The notes under the pieces: generated by a model
Seen by the model: the letters and a program-made list of their open reading frames with translations, nothing else
Databases searched by the model: none
Told to the model about the DNA's origin: nothing
In this document: positions 21,301-28,021 of the stretch, in pieces
Layout of the letters: each line of letters starts with the position of its first letter
Position numbering within the stretch: the first letter of the stretch is position 1
Translations under genes and position numbers: made by a program
Assembly (NCBI GenBank): GCA_963772295.1
Contig: CAVYWO010000002.1
Location: 124,001 to 188,000 of the forward strand
Direction of reading: 5' to 3'
DNA: 64,000 bases
From: AP-15 sp963772295
GTDB taxonomy: Bacteria > Pseudomonadota > Alphaproteobacteria > ATCC43930 > CGMCC-115725

Positions 21301-23987
21301 AGATCGCCCTCGAGACGATGGTGCGGACGAGCCAATCCCATCCACGGGTCGGGGTGGATGGGGCGCATGGCTCCGTGTTCGTTCTGCGCACCGATCTCAT
21401 TTCACCAGAGACGCGCGCTCTGCTCTCATCGGTGGCTCGGCTCGTGCTGACCGGACGCTACGGAAGTCTATCGGACCAGCTCGATCTCTTCCGGGAAGCG
21501 AGCGCCATTGCGCCGCGTCCACCGAGACGCATGCAACCCGTAGGGGTACCGCCGTCCGCACCCGCCAGGGTGGATTTCGAGTTCTTCAACGGGCTCGGTG
21601 GGTTTGCTGCAAATGGACGGGAATATGTGACGATCCTTGGCGCCGGGCAGTCGACGTCGGCGCCGTGGATCAATGTCATTTCCAACGCTTCGTTCGGCTT
21701 TCAGGTCGCGGTCGAGGGCGGCGGCTACACGTGGTCGGTCAATAGTCGCGAAAACCAGCTGACACCCTGGTCAAACGACCCGGTGACCGATCGGCCGGGC
21801 GAGGTCATCTTTCTGCGTGACGAGGATACCGGCGAGCTGTGGGGACCCACAGCATTGCCGATCCGGGACGAGACCGCGCCCTACATCGTTCGGCACGGCC
21901 AGGGATACAGCCGGTTCGAGCATGCCGCTCACGGCATCGAACTCGACCTCCTCCAATACGTCCCGCTCGATGATCCGATCAAGATCTCGCGCCTCAGGGT
22001 CCGCAACACGTCCGCGCGGGCGCGACGGCTTTCGGTCACGGCCTATGTGGAGTGGGTGCTTGGTCCATCGCGGAGCGCGTCCGCGCCGTTCATCGTGACC
22101 GAAATTGAGCCCATAACGGGCGCTCTCCTTGCCCACAATCCCTGGAACGCGGCATTCGGCTCCCGCGTAGCGTTTGCCGACCTGGCCGGGCGGCAGACAG
22201 CCTGGACCGGCGACCGGCGGGAGTTCCTGGGCCGAAATGGAGCGCTGGACAACCCAGCCGCGCTTGCGACAGAAGCTCCGCCGCTTTCCAGGCGGGTGGG
22301 CGCCGGCCTCGATCCCTGTGGCGTTCTTCAAGCCCCGTTGGGGCTCGATCCGGGCGAAACGATCGACATTGTTTTTTTCCTTGGCGAGGCCGCCACCGCA
22401 GCTGACGCGCAATCTCTGATCGTGACCTACCGCGGGACCGATCTTGACGCGGTCTTTCGCGACGTTGTGCAGCATTGGGACGACGTGCTCGGCGCCGTTC
22501 AGGTGACCACACCGGACCGGTCGATGGACATCATGCTCAATCGCTGGCTGCTCTATCAAACGATCGTATGCCGCGTATGGGCGCGATCGGCGTTTTATCA
22601 GGCGAGCGGCGCTTACGGCTTCCGCGACCAGCTTCAGGATGGGATGGCCCTGACGCTGTCGAGACCGGCGCTGACGCGCGAACATCTAGTGCGCGCCGCC
22701 GCTCGGCAATTCGTCGAAGGCGATGTTCAACATTGGTGGTTGCCGCCGCTCGGCCAAGGCGTCCGCACGCGCATTTCGGACGACCGGATTTGGCTGGCTT
22801 ACGCCGTCGCACGCTATGTCGAAACAAGCGGAGACCTCACGGTCTTAGACGAGCCCGTGTCTTTTCTCGACGGCCAGGCGCTGCGCCCCGGCGAACAAGA
22901 TTCCTATTTCCAGCCGGTGATCGCGAACAAGACCGCGTCTCTTTTCGAGCACTGTGGGCGCGCGCTCGATCAAAGTCTTGCTATCGGCGAGCACGGATTA
23001 CCCCTGATCGGTACGGGCGACTGGAACGACGGCTTGAACCGGGTCGGCGAGCTGGGCAAGGGCGAAAGCGTCTGGCTCGGTTGGTTCCTGCACGCCACGC
23101 TGTCGGCCTTCGCGCCTTTGGCGGAAACCCGCCAGGAGCGAGCGCGCGCTGCGGCATGGCGCTCTCACGCCGCGGCGCTGCAAACTTCCCTCGAGCGGGA
23201 CGGGTGGGATGGCGACTGGTACCGGCGTGGTTTTTTCGATGACGGAACGCCATTCGGCTCTTCCGCGAACGACGAGTGCCGGATCGACTCCATAGCCCAG
23301 TCCTGGGCCGTGATCTCTGGGGCGGCCGATCCCGCCCGCGCTGCGCGCGCAATGGCCGCTGTGGAACAGCAGCTGATCCGACGCGAGGCTGGGCTGGCTC
23401 TGCTCTTCACGCCGCCCTTCGACCACACACCGCTCGATCCCGGGTACATCAAGGGCTATCCGCCGGGCATCCGCGAAAATGGCGGCCAGTATACCCACGC
23501 GGCCGCCTGGTCGGTGATCGCCTTCGCAGCCCTCGGCGATGGCGATAAGGCTGCTAACCTATTCTCGCTGATCAACCCGATCAACCACTCGAGTACCCGG
23601 GCAAGCATCCATCGTTACAAGGTCGAGCCTTACGTCGCGGCCGCCGATGTCTATTCGGAATCTCCGCATGTCGGGCGCGGCGGCTGGACATGGTACACGG
23701 GCTCGGCCGGGTGGATGTATAGGGCTGGCATCGAGTTTATTCTTGGCCTTCGTCGTCAGGGAGCGTTCTTGCTCCTCGCCCCCTGCATTCCCAGGCACTG
23801 GCCTCGCTTCGAAATCGTGTTTCAATACGCCTCTACGCGCTACGAAATCGTGGTCGAAAACCCGCATGGGGTCAGTCGTGGGATCACCCATGCGGAGTTC
23901 GACGGCCAACCTTTACCGGAAGGATCGATACGGGTGCCCCTCCACGACGACGGTACGAGCCACCGCATACGCGCGGTCCTCGGTTGA
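15369..23987 (+). CDS. ndvB: Cyclic beta-1,2-glucan synthase (NdvB/ChvB type)
   Basis: A very large inner-membrane enzyme (2872 residues as read) that starts, elongates and closes cyclic beta-1,2-glucans, periplasmic osmoprotectants needed by rhizobia and Brucella for host interaction. The N-terminal third carries the opening segment LDNYHVVEDEIREIRADLPP, a first membrane block near residues 415-480, and the glycosyltransferase GT84 region with VVTLDSDTRLPRETVR near residue 650. Further membrane helices lie at about 835-1010 (MALLAGWTLSLHSAAVW and following). The C-terminal part is the GH94 phosphorylase domain controlling ring size, with GTGDWNDGLNRVGELGKG near residue 2550. Length matches the family. 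The first codon used here is TTG; the N-terminal 30 residues are uncertain, and the first ATG is at 15563. No frameshift occurs in 8.6 kb. Confidence 0.95.
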   Translation: MTAEIPRSCGRKANLIPSIFRAFGRRPAASPWDTEDSIREELFSIERLEGHGESLAAAQNITARPMPRRSLALRLREDEAVLLDAYRSIGSAVGEGQAMTPAAEWLLDNYHVVEDEIREIRADLPPGYYRQLPKLADGPFVGYPRVFGIAWAFVAHTDSHFNPDVLCRFVRAYQRVQPLTIGELWAVPITLRIVLVENLRRAAKRIVSGRAQRQQADALADRLLGVNGRAAEPVATVLQRHEQAPLPEAFAVQLVQRLRDQDPDIVPALAWLEGRLTAQGTTVDEVVRNLHQRQAATNVTTRNIITSMRLVSAVDWTELVERVSLVDDVLQSDSDFASMDFPTRNLYRTAIEELARGSKLTELEIARAALIAAADPTHRACREHDGIDSRERDPGYHLIAGGRPAFERTVEFRAPWRDWLVRCRTKIGIGGYIGGIVFVTAIVLLLPLIALGGPRIGGWPLGLLALLGLIPSMDMAVAIANRVVTSGFGATILPGLELRDGVTADLRTMVVVPTLLTTQAALEEQIERLEVHKLASAEGDLYFALLSDWTDASTEHAEGDDALLDAAAEGIARLNCRYGPAPGGDRFLLLHRRRVWNDGQKQWIGWERKRGKLHELNRLLRGAADTTFVAVGGRPLVPPPGVRYVVTLDSDTRLPRETVRRLVGKMAHPLNHPRFDAATRRVVEGYAVLQPRVTPSLPIGREGSFFQRICSSMNGIDPYASAASDVYQDLFGEGSYTGKGIYDVDAFEAALAGRVPESMLLSHDLFEGTFARAALASDIEVVEEFPSRYDVAAARQHRWARGDWQLLPWIFGRGDASLADRGTSALPPIGRWKMLDNLRRTLSAPASVMALLAGWTLSLHSAAVWTCFILSTIVVPTLLPVLAAIIPWRARVTARSHLRTFGADLWLALSQTALAVAFLAHQAWSMTDAIGRTLFRLVVSRRHLLEWVTAAYAKFSPRLGLRGFYRLMAGGVVIGIVAAIVVWCAGGAAWPVAGPFVVLWTASPAVARWTSLSPLVAGRLAVSETDARALRLIARRTWRYFETFVTPADHMLPPDNFQEDPTPVLARRTSPTNLGLYLLSAVSARDFGWTGTTETIERLEATLATMTSLQRFRGHFYNWYDTGDLRPLDPRYVSSVDSGNLAGHLIALANTCREWIGRPLAPSRLFAGIEDALTLARDAIRKLPDDRRTHFVTRHEVDGALHVLSAALGFDPSPAEELPARLTDLARQAATVVDIAQTLATERGDEVGAEMLFWAQAARRSIDSHRRDVTQTAEIAQALDQRLAALELAARSLAETMEFGFLLDPERKLLSIGYLVAAGKLDPNCYDLLASEARLASFMAIAKGDIPSRCWFRLGRAVIPIEHGAALISWSGSMFEYLMPSLVMRAPAGSLLEETSRLIVRRQIAYGAALGLPWGISEAAYNARDLEFTYQYSNFGVPGLGLKRGLGENAVVAPYATALATMVEPAASAHNFTRLAAVGASGRYGFYEAVDYTRSRLPEGKDYAVVRAFMAHHQGMTVVAMANALLDAGMRARFHAEPIVQAAELLLQERTPRYVGAAHLRAGEVNAGAAARGLEGLPTVRRLRSAHTATPAVHLLSNGRYAVMVTGAGSGYSRWHDLAITRWCEDTTRDDWGAYVFLRDVRSGDVWSAGYQPSGVEPASYDVRFSEDKAEFIRRDRTITTVLEIVVSPEDDAEVRRLSLSNGGNRVRDIELTSYTELALAAPAADAAHLTFSKLFVQTEYDAKVGAVLATRRRRSPAEPEIWAAHLAVVEGETVGETEIETDRARFLGRGRDAREPIAVMDGRPLSNTVGTVLDPVFAIRRRVRVQPGATVRIAFWTLVASSRADVLDLVDKHHDSNAFERAATLAWTQAQVQLGHLGVDADEAGLFQHSAGHVLYADPSARPSSDAIRQGGGTPAGLWAQGISGDIPIILVRIDDIEDIAIVGQVLRAHEYWRMKRLAVDLVILNERVSSYVQDLQIALETMVRTSQSHPRVGVDGAHGSVFVLRTDLISPETRALLSSVARLVLTGRYGSLSDQLDLFREASAIAPRPPRRMQPVGVPPSAPARVDFEFFNGLGGFAANGREYVTILGAGQSTSAPWINVISNASFGFQVAVEGGGYTWSVNSRENQLTPWSNDPVTDRPGEVIFLRDEDTGELWGPTALPIRDETAPYIVRHGQGYSRFEHAAHGIELDLLQYVPLDDPIKISRLRVRNTSARARRLSVTAYVEWVLGPSRSASAPFIVTEIEPITGALLAHNPWNAAFGSRVAFADLAGRQTAWTGDRREFLGRNGALDNPAALATEAPPLSRRVGAGLDPCGVLQAPLGLDPGETIDIVFFLGEAATAADAQSLIVTYRGTDLDAVFRDVVQHWDDVLGAVQVTTPDRSMDIMLNRWLLYQTIVCRVWARSAFYQASGAYGFRDQLQDGMALTLSRPALTREHLVRAAARQFVEGDVQHWWLPPLGQGVRTRISDDRIWLAYAVARYVETSGDLTVLDEPVSFLDGQALRPGEQDSYFQPVIANKTASLFEHCGRALDQSLAIGEHGLPLIGTGDWNDGLNRVGELGKGESVWLGWFLHATLSAFAPLAETRQERARAAAWRSHAAALQTSLERDGWDGDWYRRGFFDDGTPFGSSANDECRIDSIAQSWAVISGAADPARAARAMAAVEQQLIRREAGLALLFTPPFDHTPLDPGYIKGYPPGIRENGGQYTHAAAWSVIAFAALGDGDKAANLFSLINPINHSSTRASIHRYKVEPYVAAADVYSESPHVGRGGWTWYTGSAGWMYRAGIEFILGLRRQGAFLLLAPCIPRHWPRFEIVFQYASTRYEIVVENPHGVSRGITHAEFDGQPLPEGSIRVPLHDDGTSHRIRAVLG

Positions 23988-23989
23988 GG

Positions 23990-24149
23990 AAGGCCGCCGA
24001 GGCCGAGGCTCGGCGTAAACGGCTCTACGACGACATCGAGAGCGGCATGGTCGACTCCGGCGCAAGATCACGGCACAGTTGCAAAAGGACCTCACCAAAG
24101 TGCCCAATGCCGATCTGGCGGAGCACCTTGCCGGTTTGAGCGGTGCGTG
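23990..24149 (+). pseudogene. Serine recombinase C-terminal fragment
   Basis: Directly after ndvB the plus strand reads RKAAEAEARRKRLYDDIESG, which matches the coiled region near the end of large serine recombinases (...RLRRLYDAIENG...). One frameshift later it continues KITAQLQKDLTKVPNADLAE and stops. Only this tail is left. It may mark an old insertion between ndvB and the next gene. Confidence 0.4.
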
Positions 24150-24235
24150 AGGAGGGTGCCTGCCGATCGGAGCAGAGCAAGACCGAAGCCGACCCGACCT
24201 GCACCGGTTTGAAGGCAGCAAGTCCGGAGTGTCGT

Positions 24236-24502
24236 ATGTCGATGATCGTGTGGATCCTGCTGGGGCTGGGGCTCGGCCTGCTCGCGAGCAGGGTCGTCAG
24301 CACCACGGGCGAGGGCACCGTCGTCGACATCCTGCTCGGCGTCGTCGGCGCGGTCGTCGTCGGCTGGCTATTCAACCTTTTCGGCGGCACCGGCATCAGC
24401 GGTTTCGACATCGGCAGCCTCTACAGCGCCGGTGCCGCCGTCATCGGCGCTGTCATTTCTCTGGCGCTCTACCACGCCTTCTTCCGCAGCCGCATGCTGT
24501 GA
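24236..24502 (+). CDS. GlsB/YeaQ/YmgE family stress-response membrane protein
   Basis: An 88-residue protein with three hydrophobic segments: MIVWILLGLGLGLLASRVV, VVDILLGVVGAVVVGWLFNL and YSAGAAVIGAVISLALYHAF. This matches the transglycosylase-associated (Transgly_assoc) family in length and glycine pattern (GEGTVVDILLGVVGAVVGG-like). Members are small inner-membrane proteins induced by stress; the molecular activity is unknown. ATG at 24236 follows a CCGGAG site. It is a single gene at the right border of the conserved block. Confidence 0.88.
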   Translation: MSMIVWILLGLGLGLLASRVVSTTGEGTVVDILLGVVGAVVVGWLFNLFGGTGISGFDIGSLYSAGAAVIGAVISLALYHAFFRSRML

Positions 24503-24872
24503 TTTCGGCGGGCCGTGCGGCCCCGCCGACGCTTCTGTGCCCTACCTGAGGTTGGGGCTTTGTCCGCTCTTGCTCGCCTTCAAAAGGCCGTTCGGGCGGA
24601 ACACGCGGGATACGCCCGCGCGCAAGGAGAGCAAAGGCAACGGCGGCAGCGCGTTCATCGCGCGCCGCGCCCCTCGCCCCCGCCGGCGCCACTTGTGAGC
24701 CTTTGGCGTTTTCGGGCCTTCGATATCGCCGCGCTCTTTCCGCGGTCTCGGACAAAGCTGGCGCGGCCTTGGCACAGGTTGGAACATGTGTCTACAGGTT
24801 GGAACATGTGTCTAATGATCGCACGCGCGCGCGACCCACTATTGAAAAGTGCGCGGGCGATCGCCCAGCAAC
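24503..24872. other. Intergenic with a perfect 20-bp tandem direct repeat
   Basis: No gene was recognised. At 24774-24793 and 24794-24813 the sequence acaggttggaacatgtgtct occurs twice in a row without a mismatch. This could be the scarred end of an insertion element or a binding site. The leader-repeat copy A follows. Confidence 0.45.
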
Positions 24873-25050
24873 GGCTCCCCCCGCCTACCTCCGGATCCTC
24901 TTTTCGAGGCCGCCGATCGATCGAGCGCCGGAGGGGCCCCAACGTCATCGCGGTCGGCCTGCACTTCCCACCGGGGCGAGCCGTCGGAACGAAGCCTCTT
25001 ACTTTCGCTCTCGGTCCGACCGTGTGCGTATGTCGGTGAAGTTGGCCGGC
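24873..25050 (-). repeat. Leader repeat, copy A
   Basis: First of seven copies in the window of a roughly 150-200 bp dispersed repeat. Landmarks on the plus strand are GGCTCCCCCCG, GGGGCCCCAACGTC, CGCGGTCGGCCTGC, GGGGCGAGCCGTCGG, CTCGGTCCGACC and TGAAGT(T/C)GGCCG. Copy A lies about 130 bp before the small ORF and resolvase at 25184-25895, and is oriented so that its minus strand points away from them. It is closest to copies F and G (CTTACTTTCGCTCTCGGTCC). Confidence 0.8.
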
Positions 25051-25183
25051 ACGGCGGGTACGGGGCAGCCCAATCGACCGAGATGACGCAATTCCGCCAT
25101 TTCCGATGGTGCATAACTCGTGTTGAAAATCAATGTGCGGGCGACCATATCTGATAACGTTTATGCGACACCGTGGGGAAACG

Positions 25184-25327
25184 ATGATCAGCCGAACCGA
25201 GGCAAGCCGGGCTCTCGCCAAAGCCATCGCCTACAAGCAGTGCGGCAAGGACCGTGAAGCCGAAGAGTGGGCACGCCGGCTCGTGGAAATTTTGGAATGC
25301 GCTGCCATCCTGCGGCCCGAGCGCTGA
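25184..25327 (+). CDS. Small ORF immediately upstream of the resolvase
   Basis: A 47-residue protein, MISRTEASRALAKAIAYKQC followed by GKDREAEEWARRLVEILECA and AILRPER. It is helix-rich and charged. It ends four bases before the resolvase ATG (TGAGATCATG), so the two are very probably co-translated. I do not recognise the family; a role as accessory or regulator of the resolvase is inference from position. Confidence 0.6.
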   Translation: MISRTEASRALAKAIAYKQCGKDREAEEWARRLVEILECAAILRPER

Positions 25328-25331
25328 GATC

Positions 25332-25895
25332 ATGCTGATCGGGTACGCGCGCCTCTCGACACGAGACCAGAACCTCGACTTGCAGCGCGATGCGCTGGCC
25401 AGAGCGGGATGCGAGAAGGTGTTCGAGGAGCACGCGAGCGGCGCGCGCGATGACCGGCCGGAGTTGGCCGCGGCGTTGTCGCACTGTCGCGCAGGGGACA
25501 CGCTCGTCGTCTACAAGCTCGATCGCTTAGGACGTTCGCTGCGCGCACTGATCGCCTTCGTCGCCGATCTGCAAGCCAGCAAGGTCGAGTTCCGCAGCCT
25601 GTCGGACAGCATCGACACTGGCACCGCGGCTGGCCGCTTTTTTTTCCACGTCATGGCCGCGCTCGCCGAAATGGAGCGCGACCTGATCCGCGAGCGCACC
25701 AAGGCCGGGCTCGCCGCCTCGCGCGCACGAGGCCGCAAGGGCGGCCGCAAGCCGAAGCTCACCGCAGCGCAGATCGAGCATGCGCACAAGCTGCTCGCCG
25801 ACAAGAGCGTGACGATCAAGAGCGTCGCCGAATCCTTTGGCGTGAACCGGGCGACGATCTACAGAGCGCTCGGGCTGGCCGGTTCCGGCGATTGA
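25332..25895 (+). CDS. Serine resolvase/invertase (Hin/Tn3 type)
   Basis: A 187-residue site-specific recombinase and the only intact one in the window. The catalytic domain starts MLIGYARLSTRDQNLDLQRD, with the nucleophile serine in ARLSTRDQN, and continues ASGARDDRPELAAALSH, LVVYKLDRLGRSLRALIAFV and MAALAEMERDLIRERTKAGL. A C-terminal helix-turn-helix follows (SVTIKSVAESFGVNRATIYR). ATG at 25332 follows the small ORF by four bases. Truncated relatives lie at 43.26-43.58 kb and 59.84-59.92 kb, each beside a leader-repeat copy, so this gene and the repeat appear to have moved together. Confidence 0.92.
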   Translation: MLIGYARLSTRDQNLDLQRDALARAGCEKVFEEHASGARDDRPELAAALSHCRAGDTLVVYKLDRLGRSLRALIAFVADLQASKVEFRSLSDSIDTGTAAGRFFFHVMAALAEMERDLIRERTKAGLAASRARGRKGGRKPKLTAAQIEHAHKLLADKSVTIKSVAESFGVNRATIYRALGLAGSGD

Positions 25896-25975
25896 GGTAC
25901 GACCGGCTGCCCGCCAATAGGGTGGTCCCCGTCGAATTTTGGCGCTGCCCTTGCGTCTAAGAGCTTGTGGCAGTC

Positions 25976-26313
25976 CTACCGGCCGGGCGGGATCACCTCC
26001 GGCTCGGCCGGCGCCGACCCGCCAGCTGACATCAGCTTCAACCCCGCCTCGATCACGGCCAGGTCGCGCTCGTTGAATGCCCGCGGGTCGAATGCGGCCT
26101 TGCTCTCGGGCTCCGCTTCCGGCTTGTCGATCGGCCTCACGCCTGCGCGGTCCAGCACGGCGATCAGGCAGACGCTGCGAACGCGCTCGTCCTCGGCATT
26201 CCTTGCAAGATCGATGAGGCCGCGCATCATGTCGAGCGAGGCGTCGCGCGCGACCTTGCGGCACTGGTGATAAACGGCAGCTTGTCCGCCTGGATTGCCG
26301 GAAACGCCTTTCA
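25976..26313 (-). CDS. DUF5681-like protein, array member 1
   Basis: About 112 residues, beginning MKGVSGNPGGQAAVYHQCRK. The KGxSGNPxG start is typical of DUF5681-like proteins found on phages and mobile elements of alphaproteobacteria. The middle has DERVRSVCLIAVLDRAGVRP, and the end FDPRAFNERDLAVIEAGLKL, then APAEPEVIPPGR. The frame is open upstream to 26527 through the leader repeat, so the true start is uncertain; ATG at 26313 is chosen because it lies just before the conserved motif. Function unknown. It converges on the resolvase 80 bases away. Confidence 0.65.
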
Positions 26314-26893
26314 TAATCTGCGGGCGTTCGCTCGCTCGGGCTCCCCCCGCCCACCTCCGGGTCCTCTTTCGAAGCTGCCGTCTGATCGCACGCCGAAGGG
26401 GCCCCAACATCACCGCGGTCGGCTTTGGCGCTTCCCGCTGGGGCGAACCGTCGGCACGACGCTTCCTACCTTCGCCCTCGGTCCGACCGCCCGTGCGTGC
26501 CGATGAAGTCGGCCGACACCACGGCAACGATCATTCGCGACCTGCGGCCGGCGAGCCGCTGCCGCGCCAATAGGGTCCGCCGTCGATTTTGGCGCTGCCC
26601 TTGCGTCTAGAGCTTGTGGGAGCGCTACCCTACCGGTCGCCGGGCGGGATCACCTCCGGCTCGGCCGGCGCCGATCCGCCAGCGAGCATCAGTTTCAACG
26701 CCGTCTCGATCACGGCCACGTCTGCCGGGCTGTAAGCGCGAGGATTGAATGTTAAGCGGTTCTCGGGCACCTCAGGCTTGAGGTCGCATTCCCGCGGCTT
26801 GCCGAATGCGCGATCTAGGACCGCATTACAGGCGACGGATGCCACTCGTTCGTCCGCAGACGACATGAGTTCGATCAGTCGGTTGATCGCAGC
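26314..26893 (-). repeat. 580-bp direct duplication, left copy
   Basis: This stretch recurs, apparently without change over long tracts, at 27022-27600 in the same orientation, 128 bp further on. The unit contains a leader repeat (copy B), a spacer with GCGCTGCCCTTGCGTCTAGA, and the C-terminal two thirds of a DUF5681-like gene. The near identity points to a recent duplication. Confidence 0.85.
26338..26521 (-). repeat. Leader repeat, copy B
   Basis: Member of the dispersed leader family, with CTTCCTACCTTCGCCCTCGG and GTGCCGATGAAGTCGGCCG. It sits directly at the 5' side of DUF5681-like member 1 on the minus strand. Compared with copy A it has CCGATGAAGTCGGCCGACAC at its end, as in copies C, D and E. 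Confidence 0.85.
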
Positions 26894-27061
26894 TGGTGCG
26901 GCTTGCCCTGCAAGCCTCACGGTCTCGCCATATGCACCCGAAAGCCCAGCGGGATTCCCTGATTGCCCCCGCTTCCAAATGTTCGCTGCGAGCGCGGGAG
27001 GTAGCGGACGCTTCCGCTTCCAATCTGCGGGCGTTCGCTCGCTCGGGCTCCCCCCGCCCAC
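26630..27061 (-). CDS. DUF5681-like protein, array member 2
   Basis: 143 residues as read from a GTG inside leader copy C (MGGGSPSERTPADWKRKRPL). The conserved part follows: WKRGQSGNPAGLSGAYGETV, RLIELMSSADERVASVACNA, VLDRAFGKPRECDLKPEVPE and FNPRAYSPADVAVIETALKL. Upstream of the GTG the same frame reads SKEDPEVGGGS from the leader, so translation may start further back. It shares only family-level similarity with member 1 but is almost identical to member 3 over its C-terminal 90 residues. Function unknown. Confidence 0.7.
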   Translation of the reverse strand: MGGGSPSERTPADWKRKRPLPPALAANIWKRGQSGNPAGLSGAYGETVRLAGQAAPAAINRLIELMSSADERVASVACNAVLDRAFGKPRECDLKPEVPENRLTFNPRAYSPADVAVIETALKLMLAGGSAPAEPEVIPPGDR

Positions 27062-27600
27062 CTCCGGGTCCTCTTTCGAAGCTGCCGTCTGATCGCACGC
27101 CGAAGGGGCCCCAACATCACCGCGGTCGGCTTTGGCGCTTCCCGCTGGGGCGAACCGTCGGCACGACGCTTCCTACCTTCGCCCTCGGTCCGACCGCCCG
27201 TGCGTGCCGATGAAGTCGGCCGACACCACGGCAACGATCATTCGCGACCTGCGGCCGGCGAGCCGCTGCCGCGCCAATAGGGTCCGCCGTCGATTTTGGC
27301 GCTGCCCTTGCGTCTAGAGCTTGTGGGAGCGCTACCCTACCGGTCGCCGGGCGGGATCACCTCCGGCTCGGCCGGCGCCGATCCGCCAGCGAGCATCAGT
27401 TTCAACGCCGTCTCGATCACGGCCACGTCTGCCGGGCTGTAAGCGCGAGGATTGAATGTTAAGCGGTTCTCGGGCACCTCAGGCTTGAGGTCGCATTCCC
27501 GCGGCTTGCCGAATGCGCGATCTAGGACCGCATTACAGGCGACGGATGCCACTCGTTCGTCCGCAGACGACATGAGTTCGATCAGTCGGTTGATCGCAGC
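27022..27600 (-). repeat. 580-bp direct duplication, right copy
   Basis: Partner of 26314-26893. The right copy breaks off inside the DUF5681-like gene, after the codons for AINRLIELM, where leader copy D is joined instead of the gene's own N-terminus. Confidence 0.85.
27046..27229 (-). repeat. Leader repeat, copy C
   Basis: Essentially identical to copy B because it lies in the duplicated unit. On the minus strand it leads into DUF5681-like member 2 and supplies the residues GGGSPSERTPAD in that frame. In front of member 1 the identical DNA is read in a different frame. Confidence 0.85.
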
Positions 27601-27855
27601 GCCGTTTGTCGAGAGAAGCCGCGGCCGATCACTCAGCCCGGCTCCCCCCCGCCCGTCTTCGGGTCCCTCTTTCGAAGCTGCCGTCTGATCGCGCGCCGAA
27701 GGGGCCCCAACGTCACCGCGGTCGGCCTGCGCTTCCCGGATCGGCCTGCGCTTCCCGCTGGGGCGAACCGTCGGCACGACGCTTCCTACCTTCGGCCTCG
27801 GTCCGACCGCCCGTGCGTGCCGATGAAGTCGGCCGACACCCACGGCAACGATCAT
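27337..27855 (-). CDS. DUF5681-like protein, array member 3 (N-terminus replaced by leader)
   Basis: 172 residues as an open frame. The first 80 or so (VGRLHRHARAVGPRPKVGSV ... AASKEGPEDGRGGAGLSDRP) come from leader copy D, and the rest (AAINRLIELMSSADERVASV to APAEPEVIPPGDR) equals member 2. The KRGQSGNPAG segment of the family is missing, so this is a truncated gene joined in frame to the repeat. Whether it is expressed is unknown; it could be a fusion or a pseudogene. Confidence 0.5.
   Translation of the reverse strand: MIVAVGVGRLHRHARAVGPRPKVGSVVPTVRPSGKRRPIREAQADRGDVGAPSARDQTAASKEGPEDGRGGAGLSDRPRLLSTNGAAINRLIELMSSADERVASVACNAVLDRAFGKPRECDLKPEVPENRLTFNPRAYSPADVAVIETALKLMLAGGSAPAEPEVIPPGDR
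27639..27841 (-). repeat. Leader repeat, copy D
   Basis: A longer copy with a small internal duplication (CGGCCTGCGCTTCCCGGAT followed again by CGGCCTGCGCTTCCCGCTG). It has the same end as copies B and C and is joined to the truncated member 3. Confidence 0.8.
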
Positions 27856-28021
27856 TCGCGACCTGCGGCCGGTCCGGGGTCAACAGCCCCGACTGGGTTC
27901 CCCCATCCCGTTACTGGTCGTCATGCTCCCGTCGTAGGGCAGGCAAGATAACCGCGACCTGACGCCTTGCCTCACGTTCCTCCGGCGGCAACATCAGGAT
28001 AAGGGCTTCCTCGATGAGCGC

